From contig SLDE01000233.1 in NCBI GenBank assembly GCA_007125455.1, positions 1-13,067 of the forward strand: a stretch of DNA of 13,067 nucleotides, read 5' to 3'. Made by a program: the position numbers and the translations under genes. Positions within the stretch are counted from its first letter, which is position 1, and the number at the start of each line of letters is the position of its first letter. Below the pieces are notes generated by a model. That model was not told the origin of the DNA. It made no database searches and saw only the letters and a program-made list of their open reading frames with translations. Origin of the DNA: Ectothiorhodospiraceae bacterium. GTDB lineage: Bacteria > Pseudomonadota > Gammaproteobacteria > Thiohalomonadales > Thiohalomonadaceae. This document shows positions 1 to 6,865 of this stretch, piece by piece.

Positions 1-479
1 CCCCCGTATACGTAGCGCGAGAATGCCGCCACATCCTGGCTGACACGCCGGAACAGTGCATCGAGGCTGACGATGGCGTCTTCCAACAGGTTGACGGCGA
101 TGAAGGGATGCTCGATGCGCAGGCGTTGGTACATCACCCGGCTGAGGCGGATCAGGCGGGTGTTGTCGGCCATGGCGATGATGCGTACCGAACGCGGCTG
201 GCGATCGAAGAAGGACATTGAGCCGATCATCCCACCAGCGCGGGCGCGACCGATCTCCACTGCCGCTCCATCGGACTCGTGCTGCAGGGCCGCCTCACCC
301 TCCACGACGAAGTAGAGCGCCTCCCCTACCTCGCCGATGTCGGCGATGATATTGTCCTTTCTGAACTTCACCTCCTCGGTAAACTCTAATAGAGTCTGGA
401 TCTCTCGCGTGGTCATCGCCTCGCAGAGATACTGCTGGGTAAGGAAATCGGTCAGTGGGATATTGGACTGACTGCTCAT
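1..479 (-). CDS. Cyclic nucleotide-binding domain protein (3' end cut by window edge)
   Basis: The reverse strand reads from ATG at 479 down to base 1 without a stop, giving 159 residues that start MSSQSNIPLTDFLTQQYL. An AGGGAGAA ribosome site lies just upstream of this ATG. The visible part is almost all one cNMP-binding beta-roll (Crp/Fnr-type domain): strand region VKFRKDNIIADIGEVGEALY at about 37-56, then YFVVEGEAAL, then the phosphate-binding cassette IGSMSFFDRQPRS at 85-97. The cassette keeps the Pro-Arg-Ser that contacts cyclic phosphate, but the Glu that normally follows Gly and contacts the ribose 2'-OH is Ser87 here, so cAMP binding is doubtful. After the roll comes a helix at about 131-159, which could lead into an HTH domain or end a single-domain protein. 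The window stops before this can be decided. It is transcribed away from dsbA and shares a 100-bp control region with it. Confidence 0.85.
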   Translation of the reverse strand, partial: MSSQSNIPLTDFLTQQYLCEAMTTREIQTLLEFTEEVKFRKDNIIADIGEVGEALYFVVEGEAALQHESDGAAVEIGRARAGGMIGSMSFFDRQPRSVRIIAMADNTRLIRLSRVMYQRLRIEHPFIAVNLLEDAIVSLDALFRRVSQDVAAFSRYVYG

Positions 480-516
480 GGGGGATTCTCCCTGTTAGTT
501 GCGTTAGCCATGCACC

Positions 517-537
517 CTGGTGTCACACTAGCACCAG
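517..537. promoter_or_regulatory. 21-bp dyad in the divergent gap (candidate operator)
   Basis: CTGGTG (517-522) and CACCAG (532-537) are perfect 6-bp inverted arms around a 9-bp spacer. The dyad sits midway between the two divergent starts (479 and 580) and upstream of a TATAGT hexamer at 547-552 that could be the -10 of the dsbA promoter. No good -35 is visible at the usual spacing, which would fit a regulated promoter. The regulator is unknown. The role is inference from symmetry and position only. Confidence 0.35.
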
Positions 538-579
538 AACATCAGGTATAGTACAAACATAATCAGATTGGAGAAGACT

Positions 580-1218
580 ATGCACATTCACAAGTATCTA
601 CTGGCGCTGCTGCTGAGCGCGCTGATGGTCGCCACGGCACAGGCTGAGGCGTTGCAATCCGGACGCGACTACCAGCGTGTCGACCCACCGGTAAGTATCG
701 ACGGCGATCAGATCACCGTGGTGGAGCTGTTTTGGTACGGCTGCCCCGCTTGCTACAACATGGAACCGCACATCGATCGCTGGCTGGAAAACAAACCGGA
801 GAACGTGAAGTTCGTTCGCTTGCCGGCCATCTTCAGCAATCCAGCCTGGGAGCTGCACGCCCGCGCCTATTACACCGCCAAGGATCTTGGCGTGATGGAA
901 CAGTTCCACGAACCCTTCTTCCATGCCATCCACCGCTTCAACCAGCCGATGCAGAATGAGGCACAGATCCGCCGCTTTTTTGAGCAGATCGGTGTCAGTG
1001 GCGAGGACTTTGATAAAAGCTTCAAGTCCTTCGCGGTACAGACCCAGGTGCGCCGTGCAGCGGATCTCACCCGTCGCTACGGCATCGACAGTGTGCCCTC
1101 CATGGCGATCAATGGCCGCTACGTGGTCACCGGACCAATGGCCGGTACATACGAAAACCTCTTCGCCACCATCAACACCCTGGCCGAGCAGGAGGGCGAG
1201 CGCCTCGCCAACCGCTAA
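580..1218 (+). CDS. dsbA: Periplasmic thiol:disulfide interchange protein DsbA
   Basis: This is a 212-residue DsbA-family oxidase, which donates disulfides to exported proteins and is normally re-oxidised by DsbB. Residues 1-22 form a signal peptide (MHIHKY, a Leu/Ala-rich core, then ATAQA with probable cleavage before E23). The thioredoxin-type active site is FWYGCPACYNMEP with C55 and C58. The helical insertion follows, and the cis-Pro loop is in GIDSVPSMAINGRYV. Length and order match gammaproteobacterial DsbA, but the dipeptide between the cysteines is Pro-Ala instead of the Pro-His of the E. coli enzyme. ATG at 580 is chosen over an in-frame TTG at 568 because GGAG at 570-573 is correctly spaced for it and the signal peptide then starts properly. 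The next gene begins 12 bases after the stop. A dsbA close to an EEP-fold gene and a dgcP-like gene matches the Pseudomonas arrangement as I recall it. Confidence 0.93.
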   Translation: MHIHKYLLALLLSALMVATAQAEALQSGRDYQRVDPPVSIDGDQITVVELFWYGCPACYNMEPHIDRWLENKPENVKFVRLPAIFSNPAWELHARAYYTAKDLGVMEQFHEPFFHAIHRFNQPMQNEAQIRRFFEQIGVSGEDFDKSFKSFAVQTQVRRAADLTRRYGIDSVPSMAINGRYVVTGPMAGTYENLFATINTLAEQEGERLANR

Positions 1219-1230
1219 GGAGATCTACGC

Positions 1231-2862
1231 ATGAAGGCCTCGGAGCTGTTCGTACGCTGCCTGGAAAACGAGAGTACGGAGTACGTGTTCGGCATCCCCG
1301 GCGAGGAAAACCTCGACGTAATGGATGCCCTGCTCGATTCCCCGATCAAGTTTGTTGTCACCCGGCATGAACAGGGCGCTGCCTTCATGGCCGATGTCTA
1401 TGGCCGCCTGACCGGGCGGGCCGGGGTCTGTCTTGCCACGTTGGGGCCAGGGGCAACCAACCTGATCACCGGGGTGGCCGACGCCAATATGGATCACGCA
1501 CCGCTGGTGGCCATCGCCGGGCAGGCATCGACCCATCGTCTGCACAAGGAGTCTCACCAGGTGCTGGATCTGGAGCAGATGTTCCAGCCGATCACCAAGT
1601 ACTCCTCGCGCTTGCTTACCCCCAATATCATCCCCGAGGTAGTACGCAAGGCCTTCAAGCTGGCGCAGACCGAGAAGACCGGTGCCAGCTTTATCGAGTT
1701 CCCAGAGAACATCGCCGAAATGGAGGTGGACGACTACCCCTTGCCGGTGAAGAATCCGATGCTCCCGGAACCGGCCACCGATCAGGTGGAGCGGGCCTCC
1801 CGTGCGATCTCCGATGCGAAGAACCCGATCATCCTCGCCGGTAACGGGGTGATCCGCGCCAAGGCGTGGCAGCAACTGGCGGATTTTGCCCAGCGGCTGA
1901 ACATCCCGGTGGCCAACACCTTCATGGCCAAGGGGGTGATGCCATTCAAGCACCCACTGACCCTGGGAAGTGCCGGCCTGCAGGCCAAGGACCACGTACA
2001 TTGTGGCTTTGATGGTGCCGATCTGATCATCTGTATCGGCTACGATCTGGTGGAGTACCACCCCTATCTGTGGCACCCCAGCCGGGATCGTTCGATCATC
2101 CACATCGATACCATGCCCGCCGAGGTGGATGCCTACTATCCGGTCACCGTGGGTGTGGTAGGGGATATCAAGCACGCCCTGATCCGCATCGGTGAGCTGG
2201 CCACCCCCCATCAGGGCCACACCATGCGTCCGCTGCGTGAGGCCCTGATCCGCGAGATGAACGCCTGTAGCACCGATGACGGCTTCCCCATCAAGCCACA
2301 GAAGATCATCTGGGATCTGCGTACCGCGATGGAATTGGAAGACATCGTGATCTGCGATGTGGGTGCCCACAAGATGTGGATGGCACGCATGTTCCGCTGC
2401 GAGGTGCCCAATACCTGCATCATCTCCAATGGCTTTGCCAGCATGGGGATCGCCCTGCCCGGTGCCATCGCCGCCAAGCTTGCCCTGCCCGAGCGGAAGG
2501 TGGTGGCGGTGACCGGCGATGCCGGATTCCTGATGAATGTGCAGGAACTGGAGACCGCCGTGCGGATGAAGACCCCGCTGGTCGTGCTGATCTGGAACGA
2601 CAGCGGCTACGGCTTGATCAAGTGGAAGCAGATGAACCAGTTCGGACGCGCCTCCAACGTCGATTTTAATAACCCGGACTTTGTCATGCTGGCCGAATCC
2701 TTCGGTGCACGCGGGGTACGGGTGGATAGTGCCGCGCAGTTGCTGCCGGTGTTGCGCGAGGCCTTGGCCAGCGAGCAGGTGACGGTGATCGACTGCCCGG
2801 TAGACTACAGCGAAAACCTCAAGCTCACCGCCACCCTCGGGGAGATGATCTGCCCGGTATGA
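1231..2862 (+). CDS. Acetolactate synthase large subunit (thiamine-diphosphate enzyme, catabolic type)
   Basis: A 543-residue cytoplasmic ThDP-dependent enzyme, expected to join two pyruvates into 2-acetolactate with loss of CO2. The N-terminal pyrimidine-binding domain carries GIPGEEN (21-27) and the catalytic Glu47 in RHEQGAAF. LGPGATNL (71-78) and KESHQ (106-110) are features of AlsS-like acetolactate synthases. The central domain follows, then the C-terminal ThDP/Mg site GDAGFLMN (from 429) ending at N456-D457 in IWNDSGYG. The start has AAGGAG about 8 bases upstream. No regulatory small subunit (ilvH/ilvN) and no acetolactate decarboxylase are adjacent, so the large subunit probably works alone, as catabolic enzymes do. 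Other members of this superfamily (pyruvate oxidase, sulfoacetaldehyde acetyltransferase) cannot be fully excluded from sequence alone. It lies 12 bases after dsbA, so it is probably co-transcribed. Confidence 0.88.
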   Translation: MKASELFVRCLENESTEYVFGIPGEENLDVMDALLDSPIKFVVTRHEQGAAFMADVYGRLTGRAGVCLATLGPGATNLITGVADANMDHAPLVAIAGQASTHRLHKESHQVLDLEQMFQPITKYSSRLLTPNIIPEVVRKAFKLAQTEKTGASFIEFPENIAEMEVDDYPLPVKNPMLPEPATDQVERASRAISDAKNPIILAGNGVIRAKAWQQLADFAQRLNIPVANTFMAKGVMPFKHPLTLGSAGLQAKDHVHCGFDGADLIICIGYDLVEYHPYLWHPSRDRSIIHIDTMPAEVDAYYPVTVGVVGDIKHALIRIGELATPHQGHTMRPLREALIREMNACSTDDGFPIKPQKIIWDLRTAMELEDIVICDVGAHKMWMARMFRCEVPNTCIISNGFASMGIALPGAIAAKLALPERKVVAVTGDAGFLMNVQELETAVRMKTPLVVLIWNDSGYGLIKWKQMNQFGRASNVDFNNPDFVMLAESFGARGVRVDSAAQLLPVLREALASEQVTVIDCPVDYSENLKLTATLGEMICPV

Positions 2863-2902
2863 TGCTCAGCGCACACCATGCCCGGCAGATACGGTACACC
2901 CC

Positions 2903-3685
2903 ATGAAGCCACAGCCATCAACGGATGCGGGTCATCGTCTGCGCCTGCTTAGTTATAACGTACAGGTGGGGATCAGCAGCACCCGCCCCAGCCACTACCT
3001 GACCAAAAGCTGGAAGCACTTTCTGCCCGCCAAGCGTCGTATGGAGAACCTCGATCGCATTGCCCAGGTGCTGCGCGAGTACGACATCGTCGGCCTGCAA
3101 GAACTGGATGCGGGCAGCCATCGCACCGGCTATGTGCACCTTACCGAGTATTTGGCGCAAAAGGCCAACTACCCCTTCTGGCACCATCAGCTCAATCGCA
3201 ATATCGGGCGCATCGCCCAGCATGGCAATGGGCTACTGTCGCGCTTTCGCCCCAGCGAGGTCACTGAACACAAACTGCCCGGCATGTTGCCAGGGCGCGG
3301 TGCATTGCTGAGTCGTTATGGCCATGGCGAGGATGCGTTGGTGGTGATCATGGCCCACCTGGCGCTGGGATCGCGAACCCGTCAACGCCAACTGGATTTT
3401 ATTGCCGAACTGGTCAATCAACATCGCCACGTGGTCTTCATGGGGGATCTCAATTGCTCTCACGACTGCCGTGAGATGCTGACCCTGTTTCGCAAAACCC
3501 ATCTGCGTGAACCGGATGAGGTGCTGCACACCTTCCCCAGCTGGCGTCCCGAGCGCAATATTGACCACATCCTGGTCAGTCGCGAATTGACGGTGGAGAG
3601 GTGCCAAGTGTTAAATCAGGCCCACTCCGACCACCTGCCTATTGCCATGGAGCTGAAGCTGCCGCAAAGTATCATTCTGAGTTAA
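2903..3685 (+). CDS. Endonuclease/exonuclease/phosphatase (EEP) family protein
   Basis: A 260-residue protein with the complete metal-dependent EEP (DNase I / exonuclease III-like) active site. N19 is in LLSYNVQ, E67 in GLQELDAG, H152 in MAHLALG, D182 and N184 in GDLNC, D221-H222 in IDHILVS, and D243-H244 in SDHLPI. The catalytic set looks intact. No signal peptide or membrane segment is visible, so it should be cytoplasmic. The substrate cannot be read from the sequence: members cut DNA, RNA, inositol phosphates or phospholipids. ATG at 2903 starts 40 bases after the synthase stop, and no strong ribosome site precedes it. Its place directly before a DgcP-like cyclase matches the Pseudomonas order dsbA, EEP gene, dgcP, which suggests a conserved functional link. 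Confidence 0.88.
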   Translation: MKPQPSTDAGHRLRLLSYNVQVGISSTRPSHYLTKSWKHFLPAKRRMENLDRIAQVLREYDIVGLQELDAGSHRTGYVHLTEYLAQKANYPFWHHQLNRNIGRIAQHGNGLLSRFRPSEVTEHKLPGMLPGRGALLSRYGHGEDALVVIMAHLALGSRTRQRQLDFIAELVNQHRHVVFMGDLNCSHDCREMLTLFRKTHLREPDEVLHTFPSWRPERNIDHILVSRELTVERCQVLNQAHSDHLPIAMELKLPQSIILS

Positions 3686-3698
3686 CGGGGTGGATGCG

Positions 3699-5480
3699 AT
3701 GGACGAACAGGCCGAGTCAGAACACTGGAAGCAAAAATACCTCGATTCGCTTGATGAGCTGGAGGTAAAGGAGCAGCAATGGTCTACGGTGGAACAGGTG
3801 CTGCGCCAGGGCTTGGCCCGCCTCACCCTGGCAGCTGACAGCCACGATCACGAGCTCAACATCCTGCTGGAAAAGCTGCGTCGTGGCCTGCGCAGCGGCA
3901 TCGACGGGGACGAGCTACGTACCCTGCTGGAGCGCATGGCCGGGCCGATCCGGCGGCTGGATGAATCCCGCAAGGTCGGCGATCCCCCCCCCGCGGCCAA
4001 CGAATTGCTGGAGTCCATCCTCGGACGCATCGATTTTCCCCACGGTATGGGCCATCGTGCCAAGGCACTGCAAAAGCAGCTGTTGCAGGCCGACGAGGTG
4101 CCCGAGGCTAAGCTGATCGAGGCGTTTATCATCCTCATCGAAGATGCCCTGCACTGGCAGCAGCAGGGGGATGATGGGCAGGAGGCGGGCAAGCGTGGTC
4201 TGCTGAGCAAGTTGTTGCCGGGGCGTGCCCGTGAGGCGGACAGCGAGGATACCCTCCATTCGGGACGACAGGTACTCAGTAGCATGCTTGATCGCCTGCA
4301 TGACCATCCCGACGTAGACCAGCAGGCCCTACAGGAGCGCATCGACGGGAGCCGCCAACAGGCCGAGCTGCTGCGGTTGGGGCGTGAATTAGCGGGCTTG
4401 CTGCACCTGGGACCACCCCAGCCGGTGGTCGATGGCGAGGAGTTGAGCAGTGTCGAGCTGATGCTGCAACTGCTGGAACGACTTGAGGTGCCCGCAGAGC
4501 TGGAGGATGAGGTCAACGCCATCCGTGAGATCCTGGCGCGCCCGGATGTGGCCGAACACATGGAACGGGTGATCGGTGCCATCGCCGAGTTGGTGCGCGA
4601 GATGCGCCATCGGCTGATGGACGAAAAGAGCGAGATCGAAAGCTTTTTGTCCCTGATCACCGAGCGTCTGCGCGAGATCGACGAGGGGATCCAGCTGAGT
4701 GTCAGCAATCAGCGAGAGGCCTTCGAAGGGGGCCGCCTGCTCGACCGCCAGGTGGGTGAGCAGATGGATGGGATCACCCAGACGGTCAGTCTCGCGCAGG
4801 ATCTGGACAGTCTCAAACAGACCATCGCCACGCGGGTGGACACCATCCGCAGCCACATGACCCAGTTTCGCCAGGATCAGGGTCAGCGTTTGGAGCAGGC
4901 CGAGCAGCAGGTGCAGCAACTCAACGAGCGTATGCGCAATATGCAGCAAGAGTCGGAGCGGCTGCGCCAGCGCGTCAAGCAGCAGCGCGACCTGGCGATG
5001 GTCGATCCGCTCACCGGGGTGCCCAACCGCCTTGCCTATAATGAGCGCATGGAGTTGGAGTATGCCCGCTGGAAGCGCTACGGCCACGGTTTGGTGATGG
5101 CGGTCTGGGATGTCGATCGTTTCAAGTCGGTCAACGACACCTATGGCCACCAGGCCGGTGACAAGGTACTGACGGTGATCGCCAAGCTGTTGCAGCGCCA
5201 GATCCGTGAGACCGACTTCGTCGCCCGCTTCGGTGGCGAGGAGTTTGTACTGATCATGCCCGAGACCGACCTGGATGGGGCCGCCAAGGTGACCGAACAC
5301 CTGCGCAAGAGCGTGGCGGCCTGCGAGTTTCACTTTCGCGGCAAGCGGGTGCCGATCACCATCTCCTGCGGGTACAGTGAGTTTAAGGGGCAGGATAGCG
5401 CCGAGCAGGTCTTCTCCCGCGCCGATGCGGCCCTCTACAAGGCCAAGGAGGGTGGGCGCAACCAGTGCCGCATCGGCTAG
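3699..5480 (+). CDS. dgcP: Diguanylate cyclase, DgcP-like (GGDEF protein with I-site)
   Basis: A 593-residue cytoplasmic protein expected to make c-di-GMP from two GTP. Residues 1-390 are helical, Leu- and Glu-rich and without membrane segments. They open with EHWKQKYLDSLDELEVKEQQW, resembling the N-terminal region of Pseudomonas DgcP as I recall it. A coiled coil (about 395-432, Gln/Glu/Arg-rich) leads into the GGDEF domain at DPLTGVPNR (from 436). D471 in DVDRFKSVND is the metal ligand, and the signature is GGEEF at 512-516, an active variant. The product-inhibition I-site RETD (503-506) lies exactly five residues before the signature, so feedback control is likely. ATG at 3699 is preferred because GGGGTGG sits just upstream; GTG at 3690 would add three residues. 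A run of nine C at 3984-3992 encodes Pro96-98. The symbol rests on the N-terminal resemblance and on synteny with dsbA and the EEP gene. Confidence 0.85.
   Translation: MDEQAESEHWKQKYLDSLDELEVKEQQWSTVEQVLRQGLARLTLAADSHDHELNILLEKLRRGLRSGIDGDELRTLLERMAGPIRRLDESRKVGDPPPAANELLESILGRIDFPHGMGHRAKALQKQLLQADEVPEAKLIEAFIILIEDALHWQQQGDDGQEAGKRGLLSKLLPGRAREADSEDTLHSGRQVLSSMLDRLHDHPDVDQQALQERIDGSRQQAELLRLGRELAGLLHLGPPQPVVDGEELSSVELMLQLLERLEVPAELEDEVNAIREILARPDVAEHMERVIGAIAELVREMRHRLMDEKSEIESFLSLITERLREIDEGIQLSVSNQREAFEGGRLLDRQVGEQMDGITQTVSLAQDLDSLKQTIATRVDTIRSHMTQFRQDQGQRLEQAEQQVQQLNERMRNMQQESERLRQRVKQQRDLAMVDPLTGVPNRLAYNERMELEYARWKRYGHGLVMAVWDVDRFKSVNDTYGHQAGDKVLTVIAKLLQRQIRETDFVARFGGEEFVLIMPETDLDGAAKVTEHLRKSVAACEFHFRGKRVPITISCGYSEFKGQDSAEQVFSRADAALYKAKEGGRNQCRIG
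3984..3992 (+). repeat. C9 homopolymer tract inside the diguanylate cyclase gene
   Basis: Nine consecutive C bases, read as three Pro codons (GAT CCC CCC CCC GCG). It is the longest mononucleotide run I noticed in the window. A one-base slip would frameshift the cyclase upstream of its GGDEF domain and abolish activity. Whether it is unstable in cells is not shown by the sequence. Confidence 0.8.
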
Positions 5481-5481
5481 C

Positions 5482-6297
5482 TCACCGCTGACATTGGGGA
5501 CAGTACCAGCTGCTGCGCTGGCCCTGAACCCGCTGGCGGATGGGGGTTTGACAGCTCAGGCAGGGCAGCCCTTCACGCCCGTAGACCTTGAGTTGCTGGG
5601 CGAAATAGCCCGGCTTGCCATCACCGCCGACAAAGTCGCGCAGGGTGGTGCCCCCCTGGGTGATGGCGGCTGCCAGCACCTGGCGGATGGTGGCCACCAG
5701 CCGCTCCACCCGCGCCCGGCTGAGCCGTCCAGCGGCGGTGGTGGGGCGGATCCCAGCCAGAAACAGCGCCTCATTGGCGTAGATGTTGCCGACCCCCACC
5801 ACCAGCTTGTTGTCCATGATCGCCTGCTTGATCGCCAGCTTGCGTCCGCGCAGCCGTGGGTAAAGGTAGTCGGCGCTAAAGCCGTCACCCAACGGCTCCG
5901 GGCCAAGGCTGGCAAGCAGTTCGTGGGTGTATGGATCGCCCTCACACCACAGCACCGCGCCAAAACGGCGCGGGTCGTGCAGGCGCAGTGCCTGGCCATT
6001 GGTGAACACGATGTCCAGGTGGTCGTGCTTGTCTGGCGGGGTGTCGGCGCGCACCATGCGCAGACTGCCAGACATGCCCAGGTGGATCAGCAGGTGTCCG
6101 TGGCCACAGTCGAAGAGCAGGTATTTGGCGCGGCGGCGGATCTGTTCGATGCGCCGCCCGCCGAGCAGCCGGGGCAGCTCGCGGGGGATCGGCCAGCGCA
6201 GGCGTGGCTGGCGGATCACCACCTGGTGTACATCCTGCCCCGTCACATGGGGGGCAATACCGCATCGGGTGGTTTCCACTTCAGGCAGTTCGGGCAT
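5482..6297 (-). CDS. mutM: Formamidopyrimidine-DNA glycosylase MutM (Fpg)
   Basis: A 271-residue base-excision repair enzyme that removes 8-oxoguanine and formamidopyrimidines and nicks the AP site. The mature N-terminus is MPELPEVETTR, giving catalytic Pro2 and Glu3. K58 in RRRAKYLLF matches the conserved Lys, and HLGMSGSLR, HDPRRFG and VVGVGNIYANEALF are family signatures. The C-terminal zinc finger has C246, C249, C266 and C269, ending only two residues before the stop. The frame stays open upstream to 6579, but start 6297 is certain because Pro2 must be exposed by Met removal. The gene is convergent with the cyclase gene, with one base between the stop codons. It is divergent from the small gene at 6403, sharing a 105-bp gap that holds no clear consensus promoter in either direction. 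Confidence 0.97.
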   Translation of the reverse strand: MPELPEVETTRCGIAPHVTGQDVHQVVIRQPRLRWPIPRELPRLLGGRRIEQIRRRAKYLLFDCGHGHLLIHLGMSGSLRMVRADTPPDKHDHLDIVFTNGQALRLHDPRRFGAVLWCEGDPYTHELLASLGPEPLGDGFSADYLYPRLRGRKLAIKQAIMDNKLVVGVGNIYANEALFLAGIRPTTAAGRLSRARVERLVATIRQVLAAAITQGGTTLRDFVGGDGKPGYFAQQLKVYGREGLPCLSCQTPIRQRVQGQRSSWYCPQCQR

Positions 6298-6402
6298 GGT
6301 CGCTGGGGTATGGTTGGAAAGGGGGCTATACTGGCTCGGGCTATCCCATACATTGGGGCGTGATGCAGGGATACAAGTCAGGGTGAGATTAAGGGGGAAG
6401 AT

Positions 6403-6750
6403 ATGATCCGACTGGAACACAGCCTGCAGGCCTGGCCATCGCCCGGCTTTGAGGCAACCGTAAAAAAGGAGCTGTTGGCGGTGGCGGGGCATAGCCTGCC
6501 CCTGCAGCAGGGGCTGCGCCAGGGTAGCCACGCCCTGGAAGGGACGGTGGCGCCCGTGCTGCTCGGTGCCGAGCAGCACGGCGATGTGATCCGCCTACGC
6601 CTGGGGCTGCACTACCAAAGCATCATCGCCGGCTGCAGCTGTGCCGACGACCCCACCCCGCAAGACACCTTGTCTGAATACTGCGTGATCCAGTTGGACA
6701 TCGACCGCGCCACCGCGGCAGCGACCATCCGCCTGCTGGAAGAGGAGTAG
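6403..6750 (+). CDS. Small conserved-looking protein of unknown function
   Basis: A 115-residue acidic protein with a good start: AAGGGGGAAG lies 2-11 bases before ATG 6403. I do not recognise a named family with certainty. It has no signal peptide or membrane segment. Visible features are MIRLEHSLQAW at the start, a strand-rich middle (VIRLRLGLHYQSIIAG), then the motif GCSCADDPTP (77-86) with C78 and C80, a further C94 in SEYCVIQLDID, and an acidic tail. The Cys-X-Cys plus third Cys could bind a metal or form a redox site, but that is a guess. I have an impression of similar CSCADDPTP proteins in sulfur-oxidising gammaproteobacteria, which I cannot check here. It is divergent from mutM and 115 bases before the DUF262 gene. 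Confidence 0.8.
   Translation: MIRLEHSLQAWPSPGFEATVKKELLAVAGHSLPLQQGLRQGSHALEGTVAPVLLGAEQHGDVIRLRLGLHYQSIIAGCSCADDPTPQDTLSEYCVIQLDIDRATAAATIRLLEEE
6554..6581. repeat. Perfect 13-bp inverted repeat inside the small gene
   Basis: CCGTGCTGCTCGG (6554-6566) and its exact reverse complement (6569-6581) flank the two bases TG. It lies within the coding sequence, spanning residues 51-60 (PVLLGAEQHG). The RNA would form a very stable hairpin with almost no loop; as DNA it is a near-continuous palindrome. There is no T-run after it, so it is not a typical intrinsic terminator. Confidence 0.85.
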
Positions 6751-6796
6751 CTAGCCCGACATGACGATGTGGTTGCCTTCATGCGCCATGAGCACT

Positions 6797-6827
6797 TTGT
6801 AGCTGACAACAGCCACCGTGCTAGAAT
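6797..6827 (+). promoter_or_regulatory. Weak candidate promoter for the DUF262 gene
   Basis: TAGAAT at 6822-6827 resembles a -10 element. The best -35-like match is TTGTAG at 6797-6802, with a 19-base spacer that is longer than ideal. If it is used, transcription would begin near 6834. That would place the in-frame GTG at 6818 outside the message and support an ATG start at 6866 or 6872. Confidence 0.25.
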
Positions 6828-6865
6828 CGTCAGATGCGATTAACAATAACGCCAAGACTTATCAT

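Noticed and set aside
73..315. 80-codon plus-strand open frame at the left edge
   Set aside because: It is antisense to the cNMP-binding domain gene, is Arg/Ser-rich and lacks a ribosome site.
1225..2370. 381-codon minus-strand open frame opposite the acetolactate synthase
   Set aside because: It lies wholly antisense to an unmistakable enzyme, has no family pattern, and such frames are common in GC-rich DNA.
4389..5333. 314-codon minus-strand open frame, and others at 3848-4708, opposite the diguanylate cyclase
   Set aside because: The plus-strand frame has complete GGDEF motifs. The antisense frames are low-complexity Leu/His- or Ser/Arg-rich strings typical of shadows.
5377..6363. 328-codon plus-strand open frame over mutM
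   Set aside because: It overlaps the end of the cyclase gene and is antisense to mutM, with no recognisable domain.
6298..6579. N-terminal extension of mutM
   Set aside because: Fpg enzymes need Pro2 at the free N-terminus, so MPELPEVE at 6297 must be the start. The extension also overlaps the small divergent gene.
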